The notes under the pieces are model-generated. The model was not told where the DNA came from. It was given only the letters and a program-made list of their open reading frames with translations, and made no database searches. Of a DNA stretch of 64,000 nt, positions 17,190-26,233 are shown one piece after another. Position 1 is the first letter of the stretch, and each line of letters opens with the position of its first letter. The stretch comes from UBA2589 sp964492085 (GTDB taxonomy: Bacteria > Gemmatimonadota > Gemmatimonadetes > Longimicrobiales > Gaopeijiaceae). Both the position numbers and the translations under genes were made by a program. The stretch lies in NCBI GenBank assembly GCA_964492085.1, contig CAZBHZ010000006.1, forward strand, positions 1-64,000, in the 5' to 3' direction.

Positions 17190-18914
17190 TCAGTCGCCCA
17201 TCGCCGCTCGCTTCTGAGCGATCGCCTCGTACGGCTTACGCTCGAAGTAGCTGCGCGTCTCCTCGGCCACGACCGGCGCGAGGAAGATCAAGGCGATCAG
17301 GTTGGGCCAGATCACGATTGCGAGCGCGACATCACCAAGCGCCCAGACCACCGCGAGTGGGATCGCGGCACCCATGAAGTGCGCAAAGACGAAGAGCGCC
17401 TTGTACGGAAGAATCGCACCCTTTCCGAACAGGTAATACGCACATCGATCGCCGTAGTAGCTCCACGAGATCGCCGTCGAGATTCCGAAGAGGAGCACGC
17501 CGAGGACCACGATCAGATGTCCCCAGTCACCCAGCGGTGCCAACCCCTGCCGGAACGCGGCTGCCGTGACCGGAGCCCCGTTCTCGACAGCGTCGCCGTA
17601 CAGCGACGTATACGTCGTCCCGTCGGCACTGACCGCCTCGCCGCGCATCGGGAAGACCGTGCCTGAGAACGCCTGCGTCTGACCCTCGTCCGTGTACAGC
17701 ATGTCGACGCTGGCCTCGTGCCATGACACCATCGCGACGCCCATACCCGTACTCACGTGCTGCCCATTCGCGATCTCGATCGACTCCGGTGCATCAACAC
17801 CGCCGTAGCGGTTTGGCTCGACCTCGGCCGTCCACGTGATGTCGCCACCTCCCAGTGTGATCTCGGTCGGGAAGCGCTGCTCGTGCGTGCCTGTGATCAC
17901 GATCACGAGACCAGTCAGGGTGCAGATCACGATCGTATCGATGAGTGGCTCGAGGAGTGCCACCACGCCCTCCGAAACCGGCTCATCGGTCTTCGCAGCA
18001 GCGTGTGCGATCGGCGCAGAGCCCTGCCCCGCCTCATTCGAGAAGAGGCCACGACGCACACCCCACATCAGCGTCACCACGAACACGCCGGCGCCGACAC
18101 CCGCAACGCCCGCCTGCGGGTTGAAGGCCTCCACGACGATCGTGGCGAACGCACCCGGGACGCTGCCGAAGTTCATCACCAGGATGAGCAGGGCACCGAA
18201 GACGTAGATCGCCGCCATAAACGGTGCGAGGAACGCCGTCACCTTCCCGATGCGGTTGATGCCACCGAGGATGACGGCGGCAACGATGAACGCCGTGATC
18301 CCACCGACGAGGACCGTGGGGAGTCCGAAGGCGCTGTTCATCTGGTCGGCCACCGTATTGGCCTGAACTGCATTTCCGGTAAAGAACGCCGTGAAGGCGA
18401 GCATGACCGCGAAGAAGACCGCCATCGGCTTCCACTTCGACCCGAGTCCGCGCTCGATATAGTACATCGGTCCACCGGCGACATTCCCGAGCTCATCGGT
18501 CGTGCGGTACTTCTGCGCGAGCGTGACTTCGGAGTACTTGGTGGCCATCCCGAGGAAGGCCGTCACCCACATCCAGAAGAGCGCGCCAGGACCACCCCAG
18601 TGAATCGCCATCGCGACTCCCGCGATGTTCCCGATTCCGACCGTAGCGGAGAGCGCCGTTGTCAGGGCCTGGAAGTGAGATACGTCACCCGGATCGTCCG
18701 GATCGTCGTATTTGCCCGTGGTGACCCCGAACCCGTGCCCCAGATGCGTGAGCTGCACGAAGCCGGTCCGGACCGTGAGATAGAGCCCGGTTCCCAGAAG
18801 CAGGATGACCATGATGGCGATCTGCTCGCCACCGATCGTCGGACCGATGTTGATGACCCAGTCGTTCGCAAAGTCGACGATCGGCTGGAGGAAGCTGTTG
18901 AGGATGGACTCCAT
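17190..18914 (-). CDS. sodium:alanine symporter (AGCS family) with large loop insertion
   Basis: Inner-membrane Na+-coupled transporter for alanine/glycine. Family signatures are FQALTTALSATVGIGNIAGVA (Na+/substrate site in TM3), GGPGALFWMW, EVTLAQKYR, GGPMYYIERGLG, RRGLFSNEAGQGSAPIAHAAA and WSYYGDRCAYYLFG. At 574 residues it is about 120 longer than usual AGCS proteins (around 450). The extra length is a hydrophilic block at residues ~365-465, between the TGLVIVITG helix and LGDWGHLIVVLGVLL, that is, in a loop outside the membrane; it is rich in Gly, Thr and acidic residues. The start is ATG 18914. The insertion could be a substrate-capture or regulatory domain, but its function is unknown. 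Confidence 0.92.
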   Translation of the reverse strand: MESILNSFLQPIVDFANDWVINIGPTIGGEQIAIMVILLLGTGLYLTVRTGFVQLTHLGHGFGVTTGKYDDPDDPGDVSHFQALTTALSATVGIGNIAGVAMAIHWGGPGALFWMWVTAFLGMATKYSEVTLAQKYRTTDELGNVAGGPMYYIERGLGSKWKPMAVFFAVMLAFTAFFTGNAVQANTVADQMNSAFGLPTVLVGGITAFIVAAVILGGINRIGKVTAFLAPFMAAIYVFGALLILVMNFGSVPGAFATIVVEAFNPQAGVAGVGAGVFVVTLMWGVRRGLFSNEAGQGSAPIAHAAAKTDEPVSEGVVALLEPLIDTIVICTLTGLVIVITGTHEQRFPTEITLGGGDITWTAEVEPNRYGGVDAPESIEIANGQHVSTGMGVAMVSWHEASVDMLYTDEGQTQAFSGTVFPMRGEAVSADGTTYTSLYGDAVENGAPVTAAAFRQGLAPLGDWGHLIVVLGVLLFGISTAISWSYYGDRCAYYLFGKGAILPYKALFVFAHFMGAAIPLAVVWALGDVALAIVIWPNLIALIFLAPVVAEETRSYFERKPYEAIAQKRAAMGD

Positions 18915-19035
18915 TCGTACGCCCGGTCGTGGGTGTCAGGTGGTCACGGCAATGTCCCCGTAACCCGGGATTCAAAGCTCGGAAGAATGACCCGCGGCCG
19001 GAGCCGGGGCAAGCAAATCTTCGAGCGGTCGTGGA

Positions 19036-20193
19036 CTAGCCGGTGGAGAGCGCGTGATCGCACAGATGCTCCGCGACCGCAGCCGCCAGCAGTTCGTGAG
19101 CCCGGTTCACGATCGCGTCGAGCGACGGTGATTCCTGGAACATCTCTTCGGCCTTCTCTCGAAGTTCCGGGACGGTCGGGAGGTGAGGGAGCGATAGTTC
19201 GGCCAGACGCTGTTCGACCTGCGCGCGCGCGCGGCGGGCCATGTCCGCGAGTTCCTCGATCGAATGGGCATCATCCCATGCCTCACGAACCGAGGCCGAT
19301 ATCCCCTCGACGCTGAACGCTTCAGCGAGTTCACTGGCAACCTTCTCCACGACCTTACGCCCGACCGGTCGCTCTCCCCGCACGATCGCCTCGGGCGGGT
19401 CGCGCAGGTCCCATACGAGTCGGAACCACGACATCACCTTCAGCACGTAGTACGAGATGTCGATCTCCCACCAGCGGAACCCCTGCCGGGTCGAGCTCTG
19501 ATAGTGATGGTGGTTGTTGTGCCACCCCTCGCCGAGTGTGATCAGGGCGAGCCACAGATTGTTACGCGAGTCGTCACCCGTGAGGTATCGCTGCGACCCC
19601 GACACGTGCGCGAGCGAGTTGATGAAGAATGTGCAGTGAAAGAGAACGACCGTGCTCCAGAAGAATCCGACGACGAGCATCGCCCACCCACCGACGGCCC
19701 ACACGCCCAGCCCAAGCAGCATCGCGGGCATGTACGTATTTCGATCGAGCCACACGAGCTCCGGATAGCGCGTAAGGTCCTTCACCGTGCCGTAGTCCGG
19801 CTCCCAGTTGTCCGGATTGAAAATCCATCCGATATGGGAGTACCAGAATCCGTGATGGCGGGGTGAGTGGACGTCGTGCTCGGTATCCGAATAGAGGTGG
19901 TGGTGTCGGTGGACCGCCGCCCACCAGATCACTCCACGCTGCGCAGACGTCTGTCCGATGAACGCGATCAGGAACTGAACCACGCGACTCGTCTTGTAGG
20001 ACCGGTGGCTGAAGTACCGGTGGTACCCCGCCGTGATCGCCCACATGCGGACCAGGTACAGGACGAGCGCGAGAACAAGCGCCTGCCACGGGACGCCCGT
20101 CCAGATCGCCGTCACGCACACGAGGTGCGTCAGGACGAAGGGGATCGCGGACGGATAGACGACGTCAGAGTGCGGTGGATGTTCGTGAGCCAA
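19036..20193 (-). CDS. acyl-CoA/acyl-lipid delta-9-type fatty acid desaturase
   Basis: Membrane di-iron desaturase that puts a double bond in saturated acyl chains. The three histidine boxes are present: HRYFSH (58-63), HRHHH (95-99) and HNNHHH (225-230), set among four membrane helices in the stearoyl-CoA desaturase arrangement. Start is TTG 20193, supported by a GGGAG ribosome-binding site six bases upstream. A predicted helical tail of about 110 residues after the core (residues ~275-385), rich in Glu, Ala and Arg, is not part of the catalytic fold. It is divergent from the SahR-like gene with about 100 nt between starts. Role: membrane fluidity adjustment. Confidence 0.93.
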   Translation of the reverse strand: MAHEHPPHSDVVYPSAIPFVLTHLVCVTAIWTGVPWQALVLALVLYLVRMWAITAGYHRYFSHRSYKTSRVVQFLIAFIGQTSAQRGVIWWAAVHRHHHLYSDTEHDVHSPRHHGFWYSHIGWIFNPDNWEPDYGTVKDLTRYPELVWLDRNTYMPAMLLGLGVWAVGGWAMLVVGFFWSTVVLFHCTFFINSLAHVSGSQRYLTGDDSRNNLWLALITLGEGWHNNHHHYQSSTRQGFRWWEIDISYYVLKVMSWFRLVWDLRDPPEAIVRGERPVGRKVVEKVASELAEAFSVEGISASVREAWDDAHSIEELADMARRARAQVEQRLAELSLPHLPTVPELREKAEEMFQESPSLDAIVNRAHELLAAAVAEHLCDHALSTG

Positions 20194-20254
20194 CGCGATC
20201 TCCCGGCGGAGCGGCGGACTTCAGGGTGCGGCAGAAGCTACATCCGCACACCCC

Positions 20255-20301
20255 TTGAACAACCGCCCCACAATCGTATGTTCATATTCACATTCATGAA
20301 T
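20255..20301 (+). promoter_or_regulatory. sahR promoter with candidate autoregulatory operator
   Basis: A TTGAAC -35 (20255-20260), 16-nt spacer and TATGTT -10 (20277-20282) precede the SahR-like gene. A perfect 10-bp palindrome ATTCATGAAT (20292-20301) covers the ATG at 20296, and TTCA repeats every six bases from 20281 to 20296. Position over the expected start of transcription suits autorepression by an ArsR-type dimer; the binding is inferred. Confidence 0.5.
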
Positions 20302-21240
20302 ACAATCACTTCTCCCCCAATTCTTGAGCGCCTGAGCGTCCTCGGTGACGAGACGCGGACACGGATTCTCTCCCTGCTCGACGGCAGCGAATTCACCGTG
20401 TCCGAGCTCTGCGCCGTGCTTCAGGCGCCTCAGCCGTCCGTGAGCCGACACCTCAAGACTCTGGCGTCGGAAGGGTGGGTGGAGGCCCGGGCCGAGGGGC
20501 GAAATCGCCACTACCACCTGAGCCCGCAGCTGGACGAAGCAGCCCGGGCCCTGTGGCGTATCGTGCACGGAGAGGTCGGGCAGGCATCCGTCTACCGTTC
20601 CGATGCCGAGCGGGCACGTGCCGTGCTCGAAAAACGGAGGATGCGCGCCACCGCATTCTTCGCGGAGTCGGCGGCGGAATGGGATCGCACGCGGGCGGGG
20701 CTCTTCGGATCGGCGACCGGTCTGGCACCGCTTCTCGGCCTGATCGATCCGTCGTGGGTGGTCGGCGACCTCGGATGCGGGACGGGTGCACTCACGGCCC
20801 GCCTCGCCCCCTTCGCCCGACGCACGATCGGTGTGGATCGATCGGAGGCGATGCTCGGTACGGCCGAAGCGCGACTCCACGATATCGACTCAGCCGAGCT
20901 CCGCTGTGGCGAACTCGAGTCACTTCCGATCTCCGACGGAGAGCTGGATCTCGCCATTCTCGCTCTCGTGCTTCACTACGTCGTGGATCCGCGCGCAGTT
21001 CTCGCCGAGGTTCGTCGGACTCTGGCCCCCGGCGGCCGCGTGCTCGTGCTCGACATGCGCCGCCATGACCGCGGTGCCGGCTTTTCCGATGCCATGGGTC
21101 ACGTGTGGCCCGGCTTCGACCTCGAGCGCATGGAGGCGTGGCTGGCCGACGCCCGCTTCGGCACCGTGCGTATTCAACCACTCGCACCCGATCCGGATGC
21201 GACCGGCCCCCTACTCTTTCTCGCTTCGGCGCGCGTCTAG
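20296..21240 (+). CDS. sahR: SahR-like ArsR-family HTH/SAM-dependent methyltransferase-domain regulator
   Basis: Fusion of a DNA-binding and a ligand-binding domain, 314 residues. Residues ~1-95 are an ArsR winged helix (RLSVLGDETRTRILSLL, VSELCAVLQAPQPSVSRHL, RHYHLS); residues ~120-314 are a class I methyltransferase fold with VVGDLGCGTGALTARLA as the SAM/SAH-binding glycine loop and TIGVDRSEAML as the acidic loop. This architecture is that of SahR, a repressor of the SAM cycle that senses S-adenosylhomocysteine. The next gene, 66 nt downstream on the same strand, is ahcY, the enzyme that removes SAH, which strongly supports the assignment. The frame also offers ATG 20278; I chose 20296 because 20278 lies within the likely -10 element. 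Confidence 0.88.
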   Translation: MNTITSPPILERLSVLGDETRTRILSLLDGSEFTVSELCAVLQAPQPSVSRHLKTLASEGWVEARAEGRNRHYHLSPQLDEAARALWRIVHGEVGQASVYRSDAERARAVLEKRRMRATAFFAESAAEWDRTRAGLFGSATGLAPLLGLIDPSWVVGDLGCGTGALTARLAPFARRTIGVDRSEAMLGTAEARLHDIDSAELRCGELESLPISDGELDLAILALVLHYVVDPRAVLAEVRRTLAPGGRVLVLDMRRHDRGAGFSDAMGHVWPGFDLERMEAWLADARFGTVRIQPLAPDPDATGPLLFLASARV

Positions 21241-21306
21241 AGGCGTGCCCATCTGACTGTTTCGATACCCACTCGGCAAACGCGCCGATTTCAACGAAGA
21301 GGAACC

Positions 21307-22794
21307 ATGACGGACACCGCAGTAATGCCCGAAACCACACCGGCCGAGACGAAGCATCGTCTCGCCTTCAAGGTTGCCGATCTCTCCCTGGCGGAATGGG
21401 GACGCAACGAGATTCGCCTCGCCGAGCAGGAGATGCCCGGACTCATGGCGGCTCGTGAGGAGTACGGACCGCAGCAGCCACTCGCGGGACTCAAGGTCGC
21501 CGGCTCCCTGCACATGACCGTGCAGACCGCAGTCCTGATCGAGACGCTCGTCGACCTCGGCGCCGATGTGCGCTGGGTCTCCTGCAACATCTTCTCGACG
21601 CAGGACCATGCCGCCGCCGCAGTGGTCGTCGGGCGGGATGGCACCGTCGATGAGCCGAAAGGCTCTGCGGTCTTCGCGTGGAAGGGCGAGACTCTGGAGG
21701 AGTACTGGTGGTGCACGGACCAGATGCTCGAGTGGCCGGACGGCTCCGGTCCGGACCTGCTGGTCGATGACGGCGGTGACGCCACCCTGCTCCTGCACAA
21801 GGGGGTCGAGTACGGAACGGTGGATCACGTCCCGGCGTTCGACGGGGACAAGGAGCCGGAAGAGTGGGGTGTGATCCTCGAGCTGCTTCGCCAGACCCTC
21901 GGTGAAGACCCCGGCCGCTTCGAACGACTGGCTAAGGATCTTCGTGGTGTCAGCGAGGAGACGACGACCGGGGTTCACCGCCTGTACGAGATGGAGCTCG
22001 ACGGCTCTTTGCTCTTTCCGGCCATCAACGTCAATGACTCGGTCACCAAGTCGAAATTCGACAACCTCTACGGCTGCCGACATTCGGTGATCGACGGCCT
22101 GAACCGTGCGACCGATGTCATGCTCTCCGGCAAGAGCGCGCTCGTTCTGGGATATGGTGACGTCGGCAAGGGCTGCGCCCAGGCCCTCAAGGCTCAGGGC
22201 GCTCGCGTGTCGATCACCGAGATCGATCCGATCTGCGCCCTTCAGGCGTGCATGGAGGGGTACACAGTGGTTCGCCTCGACGACGTGCTCGAGACGGCCG
22301 ACGTCTTCATCACGGCGACCGGCAACAAGGACATCATCACCGCCGAGCACATGGCGAAGATGAAGGACAAGGCGATCGTCGCGAATATCGGCCACTTCGA
22401 CAACGAGATCGACATGGCCGGTCTGGACCGTGTGAACGGGATCGTGAAGACCGAAATCAAGCCGCAGTACCACGAGTGGACCTTCGAAGATGGGCACTCG
22501 GTTCTTATTCTCGCCGAGGGTCGCCTGATGAACCTCGGCTGCGCGACGGGTCACCCCAGCTTCGTGATGTCCGCCTCCTTCACCAACCAGGTGATCGCGC
22601 AGATCGAGCTCGCGCAGAACACGGACAAGTACGAGAAGAAGGTGTACGTCCTGCCGAAGCACCTCGATGAGAAGGTGGCGCGTCTACACCTCGACAAACT
22701 CGGGGCGAGGCTCACGGAGCTCTCCGACGAGCAGGCCGAGTACATCAACGTGCCCAAGGACGGGCCGTACAAGCCGGATCACTACCGGTATTAG
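21307..22794 (+). CDS. ahcY: S-adenosylhomocysteine hydrolase
   Basis: Cytoplasmic NAD-dependent enzyme that splits S-adenosylhomocysteine to adenosine and homocysteine, relieving product inhibition of methyltransferases. Full length at 495 residues. Visible signatures: MTVQTAVLIETL, WVSCNIFSTQDHAAAA, NDSVTKSKFDNLYGCRHS (substrate-binding Lys/Asp region), the Rossmann motif GYGDVGKGCAQAL, and the C-terminal DKYEKKVYVLPKHLDEKVA and PDHYRY tail that completes the neighbouring subunit's NAD site. A GAAGAGGAACC ribosome-binding site precedes ATG 21307. It forms a two-gene unit with the SahR-like regulator and ends at a strong terminator. Homocysteine produced here feeds MetH, encoded 21 kb away in this window. 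Confidence 0.97.
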   Translation: MTDTAVMPETTPAETKHRLAFKVADLSLAEWGRNEIRLAEQEMPGLMAAREEYGPQQPLAGLKVAGSLHMTVQTAVLIETLVDLGADVRWVSCNIFSTQDHAAAAVVVGRDGTVDEPKGSAVFAWKGETLEEYWWCTDQMLEWPDGSGPDLLVDDGGDATLLLHKGVEYGTVDHVPAFDGDKEPEEWGVILELLRQTLGEDPGRFERLAKDLRGVSEETTTGVHRLYEMELDGSLLFPAINVNDSVTKSKFDNLYGCRHSVIDGLNRATDVMLSGKSALVLGYGDVGKGCAQALKAQGARVSITEIDPICALQACMEGYTVVRLDDVLETADVFITATGNKDIITAEHMAKMKDKAIVANIGHFDNEIDMAGLDRVNGIVKTEIKPQYHEWTFEDGHSVLILAEGRLMNLGCATGHPSFVMSASFTNQVIAQIELAQNTDKYEKKVYVLPKHLDEKVARLHLDKLGARLTELSDEQAEYINVPKDGPYKPDHYRY

Positions 22795-22832
22795 TCGGGA
22801 GCGGCACTTCGGCCTCGGGCCGGAGTGAACAA

Positions 22833-22864
22833 CGGGCCGGTCCGTCTTCCGACGGGCCGGCCCG
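22833..22864 (+). terminator. strong hairpin terminator after ahcY
   Basis: A 14-bp stem (22833-22846 with 22851-22864) with a TTCC loop lies 38 nt after the ahcY stop. Its one imperfect pair is U-G in plus-strand RNA and would be A/C in minus-strand RNA, which fits the ahcY direction. The convergent TauE-like gene ends 52 nt further on. Confidence 0.82.
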
Positions 22865-22915
22865 GTTCGTCTGGATGAGGGGCCTGCACCGCGCCCCGTC
22901 GTCACAGCCCTCCGC

Positions 22916-23671
22916 CTACCGAAGCACCAGCCGGATCGCGAAGATCACGATCGCCACCGTGAGCACGTTCCGGACCCACGCCTGTCCCTTCAGTACCTGA
23001 AGGTGCACCCCGAGCTTCGCGCCGAAAAACTGCCCGGACGCGAGTGACAGCCCTGCGACCCAATCGAGGTTGCCGCCAAGAGCGAAGAGGGGGATCGCGA
23101 GCGCGGTGAAGGCGAGGATGAGGGGGACCTTCACGGCATTCCCGCGAACCAGATCGAGCCCGTTCGCGGACAGGAGCGCGAGGAAGAGGAAGCCGATACC
23201 CGCCTGAATGAAGCCGCTGTAGCAACCAAGCAGGAAGAAGGCCCCCATCAGAAGCCAGCGCTTCTCGGGGTCGGGCGCGAAGGCTTCCGTCTGTTCCGGC
23301 GGCGTCACGGGATGCCAGATCATCCAGGCGGCCGCCAGCACGAGGATTCCGGCGAGCACCCGCTCGAAGGCGACGTCACCGATCTCCACCGCAGCCCACG
23401 TTCCGAGGACTACGCCGACGAGCGCCGGAGGAAGGCCGAACTTCACCCAGGCGAACGGAATCAGCTTTCTGCGGTGGAAGCTGGTGGTAGCGCCGATCCC
23501 CCCGACGAAGATCGCGATCCTGTTCGTTCCGTTCGCGACGGTCGCCGGAAGACCGATGAAGATGAGAAGCGGAAGCGTCAGGAGAGAACCGCCGCCGGCG
23601 ATCGAGTTGATGGTCCCGGCAACAAAGCCCGCGCCGATCAACATCAGGGTGGTCAGCAGATCAAAGGGCAC
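22916..23671 (-). CDS. TauE/SafE family sulfite/anion exporter
   Basis: Polytopic membrane protein of 251 residues, the standard family length, with about eight hydrophobic helices. The N-terminal GAGFVAGTINSIAGGGSLLTLPLL and the internal repeat GCYSGFIQAGIGFLFLALL are the two family signatures. Members export sulfite, sulfoacetate or related organic anions, or act in sulfur assimilation; the substrate here is unknown. Start is GTG 23671. It converges on ahcY. A sulfur link to the methionine-cycle genes is possible but rests only on proximity. Confidence 0.88.
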   Translation of the reverse strand: MPFDLLTTLMLIGAGFVAGTINSIAGGGSLLTLPLLIFIGLPATVANGTNRIAIFVGGIGATTSFHRRKLIPFAWVKFGLPPALVGVVLGTWAAVEIGDVAFERVLAGILVLAAAWMIWHPVTPPEQTEAFAPDPEKRWLLMGAFFLLGCYSGFIQAGIGFLFLALLSANGLDLVRGNAVKVPLILAFTALAIPLFALGGNLDWVAGLSLASGQFFGAKLGVHLQVLKGQAWVRNVLTVAIVIFAIRLVLR

Positions 23672-23804
23672 GGGCGCTCCGCGGCGTACGATCGGGACGC
23701 ACTATCCTGGCCCAGCCAACGGCGAGCGTCCAGCCCCTTCGCGTGCAACCGCCCGACCGGGTCACCTTTGTATTGATCGCGGCGGCAGGCGCCTGAATCG
23801 CGAT

Positions 23805-26105
23805 CTAACGGGTGAAGTCGAAGAGCTTGGTGTACTTCACGACCAGTTGACGTTGCTTCGGTCCTGAGGGGATGCCGGTCTCGGCAAACCGACCCCGGTG
23901 CCAGGAGTCGTTAAGCACCACGAAGAAGCCGGTGCCCGCCGTGTCCAGCCAGCCGAAGCGCAGGTTCGTACTGACGTCACTCGTGTCGTCGTTGTATTGA
24001 ACGTTGGCCTGAAGATAGATCCGGGGCGTGAAAGAGTACGAACCGTTGAAGCGCACGACCGATGTCGTGAAAGCGCCCTGATCCAGCGTCACGTCGAAGT
24101 AATTGAATCGGGCGGAGGCGGTGAATCGATCACGGTACCGATACGCGAGGGTGGCGTTCGGTCCGAAACGGGTGCCGTCGAAGAAGCCCCCCAGGCTCCA
24201 ACCTCCAGATACGGACAGCGGCGCGCTGCGGTCGGTATTCGCACGAAATTCCCAGTCGTAGTTGTCGTAGTTCCCCGCCGGAATCACGATCCCGTCGCGG
24301 ATTTCGAAGTCGGTCCGGAGGCCCTCCCCGGTCAGGTTCAGGCCCGGCAACTGGAAGAAGGCGCCGTTCTCGAAGGCGAAATGGTTGTCGATGTGAACCG
24401 TGTACGTCTCACTGAAGCCGCTCAGGTCCCAATACTGGTTCCACGAAATGTGGGGTCGGAACTCCCGAAACCAGCTCACGCTCGGCACGCGGACGTGCCG
24501 CAGAATGCGCGTGTTGATGTGCCGGTACGCATCACGGCTCAGGAAGCCGACCTCTGGATTGAACCCATCACCGACCTGCCGGTAGCCAGCCGAGACCTGC
24601 CAGTCACGGGTGACATACGACATGCCCCCGTTGAAGGCGTATTCCCCGTTGTTGAATCCCTCTCGATCGTCGGGCGCCGTCGACGTCCACGGCGTCTCGG
24701 TCAACCCGAACCAGCCGTCGAAGGTGAGGTCCTGGCCGATGCCCAGACGGCCGTCGACGGCATACGTCAGATTGAAGTCCTCGGTGTCATCCGTATTCAG
24801 TCGTGACACGACGATGCCACCGATCCGCGACCGGTTCGAAAACTCCTGAAAGACGCGGAAGACCCCGAAATTGTTATGAGGCGAGACCTGAACGTCGATG
24901 TCGTTCTCCGCGTCATACCGAAACGCATCGTCGGTCTGAATGTTAAGGAAGCCGACCTGCAGTCCACCGACTTTACCCGTCACGCGCCCGCCGGCGAGGA
25001 TCGGAACCTCACGCCCACCGACGAGGCCGATGCGACGGCTGAAGAAGAGATCGGCCGACCGGCCACTCCCAACCGTGAACGTGCCAGCATTCTCGAGAAA
25101 GAACGCACGCTTCTCGGGGAAGAAGAGCGGGAACCGGGTCAAATTCACCTGCTGATCGTCGACTTCCGCGAGCGCAAAGTCCGTATTCGCGGTCAGGTCG
25201 AGCGTCAGACTCTGCGTAAGGCCGATCTTGGCATCGCCGCCGACGGCGAACTCCTCGTCCCAGAAGGCCCCGGGCTGGTTGAAGTCCTTGAAGGTCTCAC
25301 CCAGCACATACGGGGTGATGTTAACGATGCGCTTGTTGGGGGCATCGAGCTGGAGTGAACCGGCCAGCGACACGCGGTTGATCGTGAACTGCCGGGGCAG
25401 CGGTGCCCACACAGACTGCTCGTTGTTCCGGCGAATCCTTCGCTCGAAGTTCAGACCCCACGTCTGCTCACCACCGGTTCCGTACCGCAGCGTCGAGAAG
25501 GGGATGCGAAATTCCGCGTACCAACCCTGATCATCCGTCGACGTGGCGACCTCCCAGCTCGCGTCCCAGTTGAGGTTGAAGCCTCCCGCCGATCCTCGTT
25601 GCATGCGACCACCACCACCGCCACCGCCCTGCCCCTCGTTCGCCACCTGACCGTCGTACTCGATCCCCGCCGGCGTCGTCCCGAACACGAAGCCGTTCTG
25701 GCGATCCCGATACGTATCCAGAATGAACGAAAAGGCATCCGAGTCCCCGAGCGAGGCATCGCGGCGTGTCTGGCCGAATACGATGGCGGACGGATCCTCA
25801 TCGTACAGCCAGGCACCGATGTACAGCGCATCGCCGTCCGACAGGACCCGCACCTCGGTCCTTTGAGAGACCGCCGAACCCTCGAGCGGCTCGCGCTGTA
25901 CAAAGCCCGTCAGAACGGGCGCCGCACCCCAGACGGACTCATCGAGGCGACCGTCGATCAACGGCCCGGAGGACACGACGGTCGTGATCGCCTGCGGAGG
26001 CTCTTGAGAAGCCGCACGGTCCGGCACGCCCGCCATGATCGCGGACGCGATGAAGAGGGCGGAAGCCAGGCAGCACCCTGAGGGCCGCACGTCGGATCGG
26101 TTCAC
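23805..26105 (-). CDS. DUF5916 outer-membrane protein with CBM9-like N-terminal domain (first)
   Basis: Exported protein of 766 residues. After a signal peptide (CLASALFIASAIMAGVPDRAASQE) comes a CBM9-like beta-sandwich (IDGRLDESVWGAAPVLTGFVQREP ... ALYIGAWLYDEDPS) and then a long DUF5916 region predicted to form a beta-barrel, with NTDFALAEVDDQQVNLTRFPLFFPEKRAFFLENAG as the family hallmark. A Gly-rich stretch (GQGGGGGGG) interrupts the sandwich domain. The barrel ends in KLFDFTR. Function is unknown; context in other bacteria suggests surface glycan or protein handling. Start is GTG 26105 with GAGGAG six bases upstream; the open frame to 26177 is rejected. It lies just beyond the pilC terminator, so it has its own promoter in the 26106-26180 gap. 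Confidence 0.88.
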   Translation of the reverse strand: MNRSDVRPSGCCLASALFIASAIMAGVPDRAASQEPPQAITTVVSSGPLIDGRLDESVWGAAPVLTGFVQREPLEGSAVSQRTEVRVLSDGDALYIGAWLYDEDPSAIVFGQTRRDASLGDSDAFSFILDTYRDRQNGFVFGTTPAGIEYDGQVANEGQGGGGGGGRMQRGSAGGFNLNWDASWEVATSTDDQGWYAEFRIPFSTLRYGTGGEQTWGLNFERRIRRNNEQSVWAPLPRQFTINRVSLAGSLQLDAPNKRIVNITPYVLGETFKDFNQPGAFWDEEFAVGGDAKIGLTQSLTLDLTANTDFALAEVDDQQVNLTRFPLFFPEKRAFFLENAGTFTVGSGRSADLFFSRRIGLVGGREVPILAGGRVTGKVGGLQVGFLNIQTDDAFRYDAENDIDVQVSPHNNFGVFRVFQEFSNRSRIGGIVVSRLNTDDTEDFNLTYAVDGRLGIGQDLTFDGWFGLTETPWTSTAPDDREGFNNGEYAFNGGMSYVTRDWQVSAGYRQVGDGFNPEVGFLSRDAYRHINTRILRHVRVPSVSWFREFRPHISWNQYWDLSGFSETYTVHIDNHFAFENGAFFQLPGLNLTGEGLRTDFEIRDGIVIPAGNYDNYDWEFRANTDRSAPLSVSGGWSLGGFFDGTRFGPNATLAYRYRDRFTASARFNYFDVTLDQGAFTTSVVRFNGSYSFTPRIYLQANVQYNDDTSDVSTNLRFGWLDTAGTGFFVVLNDSWHRGRFAETGIPSGPKQRQLVVKYTKLFDFTR

Positions 26106-26182
26106 CTTCGTCTCCTCGTTGTGTCGGCCTTCTTCACTCGCGGCTTTGGTGGCGCGTTGGGCCACGAATGGGCACAAGAAAA

Positions 26183-26211
26183 GCGGGGGCGGCCGATCCG
26201 GCCACCCCCGC
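26183..26211 (-). terminator. canonical Rho-independent terminator of the pilBTC operon
   Basis: Arms 26183-26194 and 26200-26211, loop of five bases, 23 nt after the pilC stop. In minus-strand RNA the stem is continuous with one U-G wobble and is followed by CTTTTCTTG, a true U-tract. On the plus strand the same pair would be C/A, so the element is directional. Confidence 0.9.
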
Positions 26212-26233
26212 CTGCACCTGCTTCGGTGGAAAG

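Noticed and set aside
17757..19316. 519-codon plus-strand frame opposite the symporter
   Set aside because: Antisense shadow; rich in His/Arg/Asp repeats with no family features, while the minus strand encodes a clear AGCS protein.
23775..23805. hairpin at the end of the first DUF5916 gene
   Set aside because: A 7-bp stem with a 17-nt loop that overlaps the stop codon and lacks a U-tract; not convincing as a terminator.
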